From Paenibacillus oryzae (GTDB lineage: Bacteria; Bacillota; Bacilli; Paenibacillales; Paenibacillaceae): 64,000 nt of DNA. The DNA lies in assembly GCF_001675045.1 (NCBI RefSeq), contig NZ_LYPA01000066.1, forward strand, positions 1 through 64,000. Reading direction: 5' to 3'. The notes beneath the pieces were generated by a model. The model made no database searches, was not told the DNA's origin, and worked only from the letters and a program-made list of their open reading frames with translations. The position numbers and the translations under genes were made by a program. Shown one piece after another: positions 9,534-18,073 of this stretch; positions within the stretch are counted from its first letter, which is position 1, and the number at the start of each line of letters is the position of its first letter.

Positions 9534-9881
9534 ATGGATATGCCGGATTGGACCGCCCAGGTCAGAAGAGGAATTTTGGAATACTGCATTTTGTCGCTTA
9601 TTAGTGCCAGACCTTGTTATGGCTACGAGCTGATAACCTTGCTGAACCGATGGGAAACCCTTGCCGTTACGGAGGGCACGTTGTATCCGCTGCTGCGCCG
9701 TCTGGTAAAGGAAAAGCATCTGGATTCCTTTTGGCAGGAATCGGATTCCGGCCCTCCCCGCAAATATTACAGCTTGACCGACAGCGGAAAGCTGCTGCTC
9801 GGCGCTATGGCTCTGGAATGGAAAAAAATATCGTCCGCAGTAAGCGAAATCGAAAAAGCTGGAAAGGAAGATGACGAATGA
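9534..9881 (+). CDS. PadR family transcriptional regulator
   Basis: A 115-residue winged-helix repressor of the PadR family. RRGILEYCILSLISARPCYG, then YELITLLNRWETLAVTEGTLYPLLRRLVKEK (given here in parts as YELI and EGTLYPLLRRL), is the canonical fold, followed by the wing PPRKYYSLTDSGKLLL. I placed the start at 9534 because AAGGAG lies 7 bases upstream; the longer frame to 9393 has no such site. Its stop overlaps the next start (ATGA). PadR genes paired with a DUF1700 membrane protein are a common, usually autoregulated two-gene unit in Firmicutes. Confidence 0.92.
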   Translation: MDMPDWTAQVRRGILEYCILSLISARPCYGYELITLLNRWETLAVTEGTLYPLLRRLVKEKHLDSFWQESDSGPPRKYYSLTDSGKLLLGAMALEWKKISSAVSEIEKAGKEDDE

Positions 9882-10432
9882 GTCCGCTGGGAAAAGCCTA
9901 TTTGGACAAATTGAACGCATGTCTGCACAAACTGCCGGAGGAAGAGCGGCTTGACGCCGTTCGGGAAATTGAAAGCCACATTACGGAAGGGATATTGGGG
10001 GGGCAGCCCGAAGCGGCCATTCTTGCCCGGCTTGGCGACCCTCGAAAGCTGGCGAAGGCCTATCGCAGCGAATATCTCTCGCAAAATATTTCATTTTCAT
10101 ACAAATACGTCTTTGGACTTATCGGTTTTTATTGCACAACCGGCTTGTTAAGCGTCATGGTTGTCCCGGTGCTGGCCACGATCGCTTATGGCTTTGGCTT
10201 CTGCGCCGCTCTTATTATGCTGGCCAGCTTTATCCGCACGTTTGGCGTAACCTGGATCACCATGGATATTGGCAGCTACGTTGTACCTACACAATTAAGC
10301 CTGCTCTACGGGGTAGTCATCGGCGGCATCGTTGGAGGAATTGCTTTTGTGTGCTGGAAAGCGCTGAAACGTTATCTCGCCTACGTAACGGGGCGCTACA
10401 GACGTATCATTGATACCGAAATTCGCTTTTAA
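9878..10432 (+). CDS. DUF1700 (HAAS) membrane protein
   Basis: A 184-residue protein with an N-terminal cytoplasmic HAAS region (about residues 1-65: LDKLNACLHKLPEEERLDAV, then EIESHITEGI and LGDPRKLAKAYRSEY) and about four helices from residue 75. This architecture is typical of DUF1700 proteins encoded directly after a PadR repressor. The ATG overlaps the padR stop by 4 bases, so translation is probably coupled. The family's function is unclear; partnership with the PadR protein is inferred from the overlap. Confidence 0.9.
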   Translation: MSPLGKAYLDKLNACLHKLPEEERLDAVREIESHITEGILGGQPEAAILARLGDPRKLAKAYRSEYLSQNISFSYKYVFGLIGFYCTTGLLSVMVVPVLATIAYGFGFCAALIMLASFIRTFGVTWITMDIGSYVVPTQLSLLYGVVIGGIVGGIAFVCWKALKRYLAYVTGRYRRIIDTEIRF

Positions 10433-10564
10433 CGCATGGCGAAGTAATGGCTCCCCCCTCCTGTTATTCCCATATACATTCCGGTAAAATAGAGAAGAAC
10501 CAAAAACAACCTGGGGAGTGTTTTGCATGCACGCCCTCACATACGGGAGAATCGGAGGAGTATC

Positions 10565-13360
10565 ATGAGTCAATCATTAATCGGCGTCCCGCTGGAAGGC
10601 TTTGCAGAGTTTAGCCGGAAGGTCGCGGCGGAAGGCGCCGTCCTTCTCAGAAATGAAAACGCAGCGCTGCCGCTAGTGAGCAGCGACAACGTTGCGATTT
10701 TCGGCAGAACGCAAATCAACTATTACAGAAGCGGCACCGGCTCCGGGGGAAGCGTTAACGTAACGCATACGACCAATTTGCTGGACGGCCTGCGGAGCAA
10801 AGCCGCTATTACGATAAATGAGGAGCTTGCGGCCGTCTACGAAAAATGGATTGGGGAAAATCCGTTTGATAACGGCGGCGGCGGCTGGGCTTCGGAGCCT
10901 TGGCATCAGAAGGAAATGCCGATCAGCGACGAGCTGGCTGCAGCTGCAAGACAAACCTCCAACAAAGCTATCGTGGTTATAGGCCGTACGGCCGGCGAGG
11001 ATCAGGACAACGCCAATGCACCCGGCAGCTATTTGCTGACGCCGGAAGAGCTGGACATGCTGAAAAAGGTAACCTCGCATTTTGACCAGGTCATCGTTTT
11101 GCTGAACGTATCCAACATTATCGACATGAGCTGGCTTGACGACAGCGACTACGTTCACCCTATCGCCTCCGTGGTTTATGCCTGGCAAGGCGGCATGGAG
11201 GGCGGCAACGCCATTGCCGACGTATTGTCCGGTGAAGTGACGCCAAGCGGGAAGCTGACGGACACCATTGCATACTCCATTGACGATTATCCCTCCACCC
11301 GCAATTACGGACAAGAGCATGAAAGCCTCTATCAGGAGGATATTTATGTCGGCTACCGCTATTTTGAAACCTTCTGTCCTGAAAAAGTGCAATTCCCATT
11401 TGGCTTTGGCTTGTCCTACTCCACCTTCAGCTTCCAGCCGGAGGCTGCAGCGGTCATTTCCAAGGGCGGCGAAGAATACATCCAATTGAAGGTTTCCGTA
11501 TCCAATACGGGCAGCCAATACGCCGGCAAGGAGGTTATTCAGATTTATGCAGAGGCTCCTCAAGGCGCGCTTGGACAGCCGGTCCGGTCACTGGCAGCGT
11601 TTGCGAAAACCGGCCTTCTGCAGCCGGGAGCTTCCGAAACGCTGACCCTTTCCTTCTCCGTAAACTCCCTTGCGTCCTATGACGATAGCGGAGCTACAGG
11701 CCATGCCCACGCCTATGTGCTGGAGTCCGGCTTCTATCGCTTCTTTGCAGGAACGAGCGTGCGGAACACAACTGCTATCGTTCTGGACGGCAAGGAAGGT
11801 TATACGGTGGACAAGCTGCGCGTCGTCAAGCAGCTGCAGGAAGCAATGGCGCCTGTACAGCCGTTCTCGCGCATGAAGCCGGGCATTCGTAAGGCGGACG
11901 GAACCTATGAGCTGGAATACGTCCCCGTTCCGCAGCGCTCAGTGTCTCTGCAAGACCGCATTCAGAGTCATTTGCCGCCGGAGCTTGGCGATACCGGCAA
12001 TCTTGGCTACAAGCTAAAGGATGTTCAGGCAGGCAAGGTATCGCTGGAAGCTTTTGCAGCCCAGCTATCCAATCACGATCTTGCCGCTCTGGTGCGCGGC
12101 GAAGGCATGAGCAGCCCGCTCGTAACGCCGGGAACGGCTTCAGCCTTTGGCGGCGTCAGCGACAGCTTGCTTGGCTTCGGTATTCCCGTTGGCTGCACCT
12201 CCGACGGTCCTTCCGGCATTCGAATGGACTGCGGCGCCAAGGCAACCCAGGTTCCTATCGGCACGCTGCTGGCGGCATCCTGGGATGTCGGACTGGTCGA
12301 GGAGCTGTATGTGCTTGAAGGGCAAGAGCTGGTCCGCAATGAAATCGATACGCTGCTGGGGCCTGGCCTGAACATTCGCCGCAGTCCGCTGAATGGCCGG
12401 AACTTTGAATATTTTTCGGAGGACCCGCTTGTAACGGGCCTGTTCGCGGCCGCCTGCACAAAGGGCATAGCCAAAGGCGGCTCCCATGCCACCCTTAAGC
12501 ATTTTGCCTGCAACAATCAGGAAAAATACCGTTCCAAGGTCAACGCCGTCGTATCAGAGCGCGCGCTGCGGGAAATATATCTTAAAGGCTTTGAAATCGC
12601 GGTTAAGGATGGCGGGGCAACCTCCATCATGACCTCGTACAATCCCATCAACGGACATTGGGCGGCGTCCAATTATGATCTGAACACGACAATTCTACGC
12701 GGAGAATGGGGCTTCACAGGCATCGTCATGACGGACTGGTGGGCCGTCATGAACCATGTAACGGAAGGCGGCGAGCCGGACCGCAAATATACAAACTGGA
12801 TGGTTCGCGCCCAAAATGATTTGTATATGGTTGTGCCTAACTACGGCGCGGAGATCAACGCTTGGGAGGACAATACGTTAGAGTCGCTGGCAAATGGCAC
12901 GCTGACGCGCGGCGAGCTTCAGCGGTCCGCTCTTAACATTTTGCGCTTCCTGCTGAATGCGCCGGTGTCATCCAGAAATCAAGTTATTGAAGAAACCGTA
13001 GCTGTCATTTCCGCAAGCGCGGCGCTGGAGCCTGCTCCGCAGGCCATTGCGATAAGCCCTGAATCCCCGGTAGCTATTGGGGAAAACGAATCCGCCCTTT
13101 TCCGTGTTGAACACCCGGGTCAATACCGGATCGTTGTTAGCCTGGCTTCGGAAGGCACGGAGCTGGCCCAAAGCGCAAGCAACCTCCTTCTTAACGGCAA
13201 GGTGGCGGCTACGGTGCAAAGCAACGGCACAGAGGGCAAGCAGGTCCTGCAGCGTCTGGCAAAAGTGGAGCTTGAGCGCGGTCTCTACGAGCTGACGCTG
13301 GAGCATACAAAACCCGGCTTGCAGCTGCGGTGGGCTGAATTCAAGCAAATCGGTCAATAA
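10565..13360 (+). CDS. glycoside hydrolase family 3 protein, circularly permuted
   Basis: Beta-glucosidase-type GH3 enzyme of 931 residues without a signal peptide, so probably cytosolic. Domain order is reversed compared with classical GH3. The alpha/beta sandwich comes first (FSRKVAAEGAVLLRNENAAL near residue 20). A fibronectin-III-like domain follows (KVSVSNTGSQYAGKEVIQIY, near 310-400). The TIM barrel comes last (about 480-815), with SDGPSGIRMD, LKHFACNN and TSYNPINGHWA. The predicted nucleophile is Asp724 in GIVMTDWW. Such permuted GH3 enzymes are known in clostridia and Paenibacillus. A short beta-rich tail (about 840-931) may bind carbohydrate. Start chosen for CGGAGGAG before the ATG at 10565. 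A terminator hairpin follows. Confidence 0.93.
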   Translation: MSQSLIGVPLEGFAEFSRKVAAEGAVLLRNENAALPLVSSDNVAIFGRTQINYYRSGTGSGGSVNVTHTTNLLDGLRSKAAITINEELAAVYEKWIGENPFDNGGGGWASEPWHQKEMPISDELAAAARQTSNKAIVVIGRTAGEDQDNANAPGSYLLTPEELDMLKKVTSHFDQVIVLLNVSNIIDMSWLDDSDYVHPIASVVYAWQGGMEGGNAIADVLSGEVTPSGKLTDTIAYSIDDYPSTRNYGQEHESLYQEDIYVGYRYFETFCPEKVQFPFGFGLSYSTFSFQPEAAAVISKGGEEYIQLKVSVSNTGSQYAGKEVIQIYAEAPQGALGQPVRSLAAFAKTGLLQPGASETLTLSFSVNSLASYDDSGATGHAHAYVLESGFYRFFAGTSVRNTTAIVLDGKEGYTVDKLRVVKQLQEAMAPVQPFSRMKPGIRKADGTYELEYVPVPQRSVSLQDRIQSHLPPELGDTGNLGYKLKDVQAGKVSLEAFAAQLSNHDLAALVRGEGMSSPLVTPGTASAFGGVSDSLLGFGIPVGCTSDGPSGIRMDCGAKATQVPIGTLLAASWDVGLVEELYVLEGQELVRNEIDTLLGPGLNIRRSPLNGRNFEYFSEDPLVTGLFAAACTKGIAKGGSHATLKHFACNNQEKYRSKVNAVVSERALREIYLKGFEIAVKDGGATSIMTSYNPINGHWAASNYDLNTTILRGEWGFTGIVMTDWWAVMNHVTEGGEPDRKYTNWMVRAQNDLYMVVPNYGAEINAWEDNTLESLANGTLTRGELQRSALNILRFLLNAPVSSRNQVIEETVAVISASAALEPAPQAIAISPESPVAIGENESALFRVEHPGQYRIVVSLASEGTELAQSASNLLLNGKVAATVQSNGTEGKQVLQRLAKVELERGLYELTLEHTKPGLQLRWAEFKQIGQ

Positions 13361-13390
13361 GCTGCCTCCGGCAGGGGGCGCAGGTAGTGC

Positions 13391-13432
13391 AGGCGGCATT
13401 CGGCGTTTCATGCCGGGTGCCGCCTGTTTTTA
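13391..13432 (+). terminator. terminator of the GH3 gene
   Basis: The stem AGGCGGCA / TGCCGCCT (13391-13398 and 13418-13425), with a short extra pairing near the loop, is followed by GTTTTTAT. It lies 30 bases after the GH3 stop codon. Confidence 0.75.
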
Positions 13433-13471
13433 TGTGTTTAAACAAAAACAGTCTTGAAAGGATGAACCACC

Positions 13472-14419
13472 ATTACGCTAACCTCTCTGCTGCCCGAGCT
13501 GGCTGCTCATGAAACGGGCAGCTGTCTTGTTACTCGGGGCCAAACCGCTTTATTAACCTATTACAGGGAAGAGCATATGGCAGACTCCTTGGCCAAAATC
13601 AACTCCTGTACCAAAAGCATCCTGTCCGCCTTGATCTGCATCGCAATTGACCGAGAGATTCTCCCCCATTGGGATACGCCGATATCCACTTTTTTTCCTG
13701 CTTTGCTGCAGTCCTCGGATAAACGAAAACGCGAAATTACCATCGCACATCTCTTGACGATGTCAGCGGGCTTTCGGTGGAATGAATTTGGAGGCTTAAA
13801 CTCCTTTCCCGTCATGACGAAGCAGCCGGATTGGGTCAGCCATGTACTGGAGCTGCCAATGGCGGACTCTCCCGGAACGGTCATGGTCTATAACTCCGGC
13901 TGCTCTCAGCTGTTGTCAGCCATTCTCCGGCAAGCGTCGGGCCTGTCAACGGCAGAGTTTGCCGAACGTTATCTGTTCGGCCCGCTTGGCATCCAAAACT
14001 ACAGCTGGGAAACAGATCCCGGCGGAAACCATACCGGAGGGTTTGGCTTAAAGCTGACTCCCCCCGATATGTTGAAATTTGGGCAGCTTTTCCTGGCGCA
14101 AGGCATTTGGGAAGGGCAGGAGCTGCTTTCCCGCGAGATTGTACAGCAGGCGCTGAAGCCCGCATTAACCGCAACCGCTCCGGTGCAGGCGGAATACGGC
14201 TGGCATTGGTGGATTTCCGAAATAACCGGGGAAACAGCAGCCGGTGCAGCTGTTAGCTTGCCTTATTTCTATGCTTTGGGCTTTGGCGGGCAATACATCG
14301 CTGTTGTCCCCGGTCTTGAAGTGACCGCTGTCGTTACCTTTGACAAAATCAAACGCCGCAGCCAGCAGGTTCATATTTTCCGGACCTTGATCGCCCCGCT
14401 GCTGCTGCGCACGTTATAG
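13472..14419 (+). CDS. serine hydrolase (class C beta-lactamase family), likely ATT start
   Basis: Penicillin-binding-protein-like serine hydrolase of about 315 residues. The SxxK nucleophile motif is INSCTKSILSALICIA (Ser45-x-x-Lys48 with this start), the second motif is the Tyr in VMVYNSGCSQ, and GFGGQYIAVVP near the C-terminus stands in the KTG position. The first ATG in frame (13577) leaves only 9 residues before the nucleophile, too few for the fold. The frame is open back to a TGA at 13460-13462 and encodes TLTSLLPELAAHETGSCLVT, which is what family members carry before SxxK. No ATG, GTG or TTG occurs in that stretch. ATT at 13472 has AAAGGA about 9-10 bases upstream and is my best start; CTG codons further in are alternatives. 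No signal peptide, so probably cytosolic. Confidence 0.8.
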   Translation: MTLTSLLPELAAHETGSCLVTRGQTALLTYYREEHMADSLAKINSCTKSILSALICIAIDREILPHWDTPISTFFPALLQSSDKRKREITIAHLLTMSAGFRWNEFGGLNSFPVMTKQPDWVSHVLELPMADSPGTVMVYNSGCSQLLSAILRQASGLSTAEFAERYLFGPLGIQNYSWETDPGGNHTGGFGLKLTPPDMLKFGQLFLAQGIWEGQELLSREIVQQALKPALTATAPVQAEYGWHWWISEITGETAAGAAVSLPYFYALGFGGQYIAVVPGLEVTAVVTFDKIKRRSQQVHIFRTLIAPLLLRTL

Positions 14420-14458
14420 GCTTGCTTTTCTCTGTACATTTGGGAAAAACACAAAAAG

Positions 14459-14678
14459 GGGCTGTCCGAAAAGTCTATTTCGGTGAATAAATATTCAGCA
14501 AAACCGGTACCTGCAGGAAAAGGGTGTCTTGGAAGCTCAAACATTTTTGTCTGCTTTATTTTGATCCTATTTTGTAGTGGATAAAAGCCGACAAAAAAAC
14601 TCGCCCTCAAGACACCCTTTCCCCTCCGGTCCTCTCCGCTGAATATTTATTCGTTTCACGTGACTTTTCGGACAGCCC
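14459..14678. mobile_element. 220-bp fold-back (MITE-like) element
   Basis: Terminal inverted repeats are perfect over 17 bp: GGGCTGTCCGAAAAGTC at 14459-14475 and its complement at 14662-14678. Symmetry continues inward: GAATAAATATTCAGC (14485-14499) pairs with GCTGAATATTTATTC near 14638, AAAGGGTGTCTTG pairs with CAAGACACCCTTT, and the centre (TTTTTGTC-GCTTTAT against ATAAAAGC-GACAAAAA) pairs imperfectly. Nearly the whole element can fold into one hairpin. It encodes no transposase. The ends resemble those of insertion sequences, so a non-autonomous element is the best reading; I see no obvious target-site duplication. It lies between the convergent serine hydrolase and flavoprotein genes and could also terminate both. 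Confidence 0.75.
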
Positions 14679-14784
14679 ATTTTTCCGCGGCTTTGGCTGC
14701 ACAGATGCTTTTTTTACTGCAATATACTTTTGTTCTTTGCTAATCGTGTAAGCACCTATGGGTCTAAACAGCTATGCATGCAGC

Positions 14785-16374
14785 TTAATGCGCGCTTGCA
14801 TATTCCGCGGACTGAACGCCCGCCTGACGCCCAAAAATAATGATTTCCGCAACGGAGTTGCCGCCAATCCGATTTTGTCCGTGCAGTCCTCCTGTTACTT
14901 CGCCCGCTGCGTATAGCCCTGGAATGGCTTTGCCATCCTTATTCAGCACTTCGGTGTTAGTGTTGATTTTGACACCGCCCATTGTGTAGTGGATGCCGGG
15001 CGCAATCTTGATGGCGTAATAAGGAGCTGCCGATAAATCGTTGTCGATGCCCGTTGTTCTGCCAAACTCACCGTCATTTTTATCCTTAACCGCATTGTTC
15101 CATGTCTCCAGCGTAGTCTTTAGCTGATTCGCAGGAACATTGATTTTTTCGGCCAAAACCTCGATAGTTTCGCCTTCAACGACAAAGCCCATTTTTTCGT
15201 ATTGCTGTATAGCCTTTACGCGAGCTTTAACCCCTGAATCAAAAACAAGAATCGCCGCTTTTTCCGGCAATGTGTTAATAGAAGCCGTCACCTTGTCCCG
15301 CGTGTCCAGCTCGTTGCCAAAACGCTTGCCCCCGGCGGATACCATAATGGCTCCTTCGCCGCGAACGGCCTCTCCGATCAAATACGATTTGTCCTGTTGA
15401 ACGGTAGGGTGAACCTGAATCTGATCCATGTCAACGGTTGTTCCGCCCAGCTTTTCAATCATCGAAATGCCGTCGCCGGTGCTGCCCACCTGGTTTGTTG
15501 TAACATATCCCTCCAGGTCCGGCCTTACTTCTTTAATCAAGTCCATGTTGGAGCCGAAACCGCCAGTCGTTACAACCACTGCTTTTGCCGTAATTGTTTT
15601 TTCATCCTGCTGGTTGAATACAACCTTGACGCCCGTTGCTGCGCCGTCTTTTTCCGTAATTTCCTTTACATCGGCATTAACAAACAATGATATGCCTTGC
15701 TCATGAATGTTTTTGACCAGCCCGTTCACCAAATATTGGCCGACTGCGGAGCCATCCTCAGGACGATGAGTGCGCTTCTGGCTCATGCCGCCGGTAATGG
15801 TAAGATTGTTCAGACGAATGCCGATGGAATCCAGCCAGTCAATGGCATCTGCGGAATGATCCACAAAATAACGAAGCATTTCCTGATCGTTGGTGCTGCG
15901 TCCGCCCTTCAGCGTTTCTTCGTAGAACAAATCATTGCTGTCTTGTATTCCTTGCTCCTCCTGGAACTTGGTTTGAGACGCGTTCATACCGGAGGAGGAT
16001 TTGGTCGTATTTCCTCCAGCCACCGGCATTTTTTCGAAAATGACCGGGTTCATGCCTTTGGCCTTGGCCTCCAGAGCAGCCGACATGCCGGCTCCCCCAG
16101 CTCCTATAATGATAATGTCATAGCTGTCCTTCAACTGGTCCAGCGGAGTGTAGCTTAGCTCGGAAGCGCCGGAAACCGCCTCCACCTCTTCCTTCGCGCC
16201 GTTTTCCTTGTTGCCTGCCGTATTGGCGGAGCTGCCGCTTTCGCTGCTTGCGCTTGGACTGCTGCCTGGTTTTTCGGTATTTTTACCATTGTTGCCCCCG
16301 CTGCTGCCGCAGCCTGCAATCACCAGCATGATCGACAGAATAAAAATAAGAGCCGCCGTTGCTTGTTTTTTCAT
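14785..16374 (-). CDS. flavocytochrome c / fumarate reductase-like FAD lipoprotein
   Basis: Extracytoplasmic FAD-dependent reductase of the fumarate/urocanate reductase family, 529 residues. A lipoprotein signal (MKKQATAALIFILSIMLVIAGC) ends in an IAGC lipobox and is followed by a Ser/Gly/Asn-rich linker (to about residue 65). The FAD-binding Rossmann motif is IIGAGGAGMSAALEA, with FEKMPVAGGNTTKSSSGMNA after it. THRPEDGSAVGQYLVNG and the C-terminal GLYAAGEVTGGLHGQNRIGG block are the family's substrate- and FAD-binding regions. The FMN-binding domain that some relatives use to accept electrons is absent, so a partner donor must exist. ATG 16374 is chosen so that the protein begins at the signal peptide; a G-rich site lies 11 bases upstream. 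The electron acceptor is unknown. Confidence 0.9.
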   Translation of the reverse strand: MKKQATAALIFILSIMLVIAGCGSSGGNNGKNTEKPGSSPSASSESGSSANTAGNKENGAKEEVEAVSGASELSYTPLDQLKDSYDIIIIGAGGAGMSAALEAKAKGMNPVIFEKMPVAGGNTTKSSSGMNASQTKFQEEQGIQDSNDLFYEETLKGGRSTNDQEMLRYFVDHSADAIDWLDSIGIRLNNLTITGGMSQKRTHRPEDGSAVGQYLVNGLVKNIHEQGISLFVNADVKEITEKDGAATGVKVVFNQQDEKTITAKAVVVTTGGFGSNMDLIKEVRPDLEGYVTTNQVGSTGDGISMIEKLGGTTVDMDQIQVHPTVQQDKSYLIGEAVRGEGAIMVSAGGKRFGNELDTRDKVTASINTLPEKAAILVFDSGVKARVKAIQQYEKMGFVVEGETIEVLAEKINVPANQLKTTLETWNNAVKDKNDGEFGRTTGIDNDLSAAPYYAIKIAPGIHYTMGGVKINTNTEVLNKDGKAIPGLYAAGEVTGGLHGQNRIGGNSVAEIIIFGRQAGVQSAEYASAH

Positions 16375-16515
16375 TTTAAACCGTGCCCCCCACTTGTGCA
16401 TATTTTCACAATTATAATAATGCTAAGGGGCCGTCTTTGGAAGCTTTCGTAAGTAATAAACATTATGTAAATAAAGTAACCGCGACAAAGCACGACAAAA
16501 AAGGAGGCTTGCGGG

Positions 16516-16902
16516 TTATGGCGAATAAGCTCCTGCCACTGCAACCCGCAGTCCTCCCGGCATTTCCTTATATTTCACATCAATTTCATTGCCTGGCTGA
16601 TATAAAGGAACGTTCGCGACGTGAATCGCCGTTCGGACCGCAACCCTCTCCGTTGAACCATATGGCAAGGAAACGTCCAGCTCCAAAATGACAACGGGCT
16701 GATCGTCAAGCTGCACATTGGTTGACGTAATCGACATCACCGTTGCGCGTGCGGATATTCCATCCTCCAACAGCGCCTTATCCTCTGCTCGTTCTCCCCG
16801 ACCTGATTGCTTCAGCGACCGCACGACCAGCGGCAGTGTAATAAACAGAAAACTCGCTAGGACAAACACAGCAATGGTTATTTCAATCCACGGAGTTCCC
16901 AT
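16516..16902 (-). CDS. small single-pass membrane protein, conserved hypothetical
   Basis: A 128-residue protein with one N-terminal membrane helix (about residues 7-29, EITIAVFVLASFLFITLPLV) and a soluble beta-rich domain. The pattern GISARATVMSITSTNVQLDD, then PVVILELDVSLPYG and ending VPLYQPGNEIDVKYKE resembles DUF3592-like envelope proteins, in which a similar small domain follows a helix. The ATG has GGAGGCGG upstream. It is a single gene. I do not recognise a precise function. Confidence 0.75.
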   Translation of the reverse strand: MGTPWIEITIAVFVLASFLFITLPLVVRSLKQSGRGERAEDKALLEDGISARATVMSITSTNVQLDDQPVVILELDVSLPYGSTERVAVRTAIHVANVPLYQPGNEIDVKYKEMPGGLRVAVAGAYSP

Positions 16903-17035
16903 ATATTAACCGCCTCCTCTGTTTTGCCTGTCATGATGTATTACCCATTCATGCAGCATTTGAAACAGAGGAGTCCGATTCAGAGCGGATTGGTCAGACT
17001 TGGTTAGTGTTTGCAGCGCTTTTTAATGCTTCAGG

Positions 17036-17470
17036 CTACACTAGCCCCGCTTTCCACTGCATTAAAAACTCCATTTCGCCGCCGGTTTCCTCGTTAGCCA
17101 GCTCTTCAGCTACAGAAAACCCATTACGTTTATAAAACGCTACTGCTTTTTCATTCTTGATATAAACCTTTAACGTAAGACTTGAAGCCTGCTGCTTGCA
17201 ATGATTCAGCAACGATGAGCCTAACCCTCCGGAACGGCGGCTGGCATCCACGAACAAGCCGGCAATATAATCATCCATCAAGCCAATAAAGCCCGCTATC
17301 TCGCCCTCCGCCTCGTAAACCCAAACCTCCGCCTGCGGCAGCAGTTCCTTTACAAGAGGAGCATTTTGTTCCCAAAATGCAGCTTCAATAAATGGATGAG
17401 CCTCTTTATTGGCATTCAGCCATATTGTCATAACGCGATCCAAATCTTCCGGCAATAATTTTCTAATCAT
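17036..17470 (-). CDS. GNAT family N-acetyltransferase
   Basis: A 144-residue GCN5-related acetyltransferase, similar in layout to YjaB-type enzymes. It has IRKLLPEDLDRVMTIW at the N-terminus, the acetyl-CoA pyrophosphate loop in RRSGGLGSSLLNHCKQ (R/Q-x-x-G-x-G/A variant) and the C-terminal NEKAVAFYKRNGFSVAEE strand. ATG 17470 has AAGGAG about 9 bases upstream; the longer frame adds 11 unsupported residues. Acceptor unknown. Confidence 0.88.
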   Translation of the reverse strand: MIRKLLPEDLDRVMTIWLNANKEAHPFIEAAFWEQNAPLVKELLPQAEVWVYEAEGEIAGFIGLMDDYIAGLFVDASRRSGGLGSSLLNHCKQQASSLTLKVYIKNEKAVAFYKRNGFSVAEELANEETGGEMEFLMQWKAGLV

Positions 17471-18073
17471 GGTTGTACTCCTTCTGCTATATAAGTCGAA
17501 CAAATGAGTTTCAGCGACGTTGGCTTGCGTGTGAAAAGTTTATACAATTGCAATGGACTGTATTCTGCGGACATCCGTGACCCTTAGAAGCTTCTTTTTG
17601 CGGAAAGCCGGGTTCTAAAGGACATCGGTGGCTATAAGAGACGATTTCCACCCGCATTTGCACCGTTTTTGAGCGGTAACGGCCACGGATGACCGTAAGC
17701 CGAGGTGAATAACTTCATATCAGTTGCTAACGGACATAATCGTCCGGCCCAGCGTACAAGCGATCATCTAACTCAAACAGTCAATCACTTCAAGCTTTCA
17801 GACACTCAACACCCCAATACTGAACACTCCAAGACTCAAACACTCAAGCACCCCAATGCTCAACACTCCAATACTTCAACACACGAGCACTTAAGCATTC
17901 CATACTAAAATGAAACTCCCATTGTAAAAGATCCGCCTTCCAGTCGAGCCCCGGTATCTGTTATTCTAGGAATACGCTTAAAGCATGAAAAGCAGTATTA
18001 GCCGCATTCCGCTGAATAACGCATAAAATCAATGATAGCGGCATGAACGATCGCGCATGAAAGGAATCTGCAC
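17471..18073. other. 600-bp spacer with degenerate repeats
   Basis: No gene is supported here. From about 17567 to 17700 two related segments appear (GGACATCCGTGACCCTTA and GGACATCGGTGGCTATAA) and an inverted form (GGCCACGGATGACCGTAAG), which suggests a decayed repeated element. About 17790-17905 is a low-complexity run rich in CACTCAA, CACCCCA and CAATACT words (see the repeat entry). The lipL promoter must lie between 17905 and 18050. Confidence 0.5.
17790..17905. repeat. degenerate short tandem repeat
   Basis: Imperfect words of 8 to 18 bases (ACACTCAA, CACCCCAATACT, AACACTCCAA, GACTCAAACACTCAAG) follow each other for about 115 bases on the plus strand with almost no G. The composition is unlike the neighbouring genes. 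An open frame across it reads HPNTEHSKTQTLKHPNAQHS, which I treat as chance. Confidence 0.6.
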
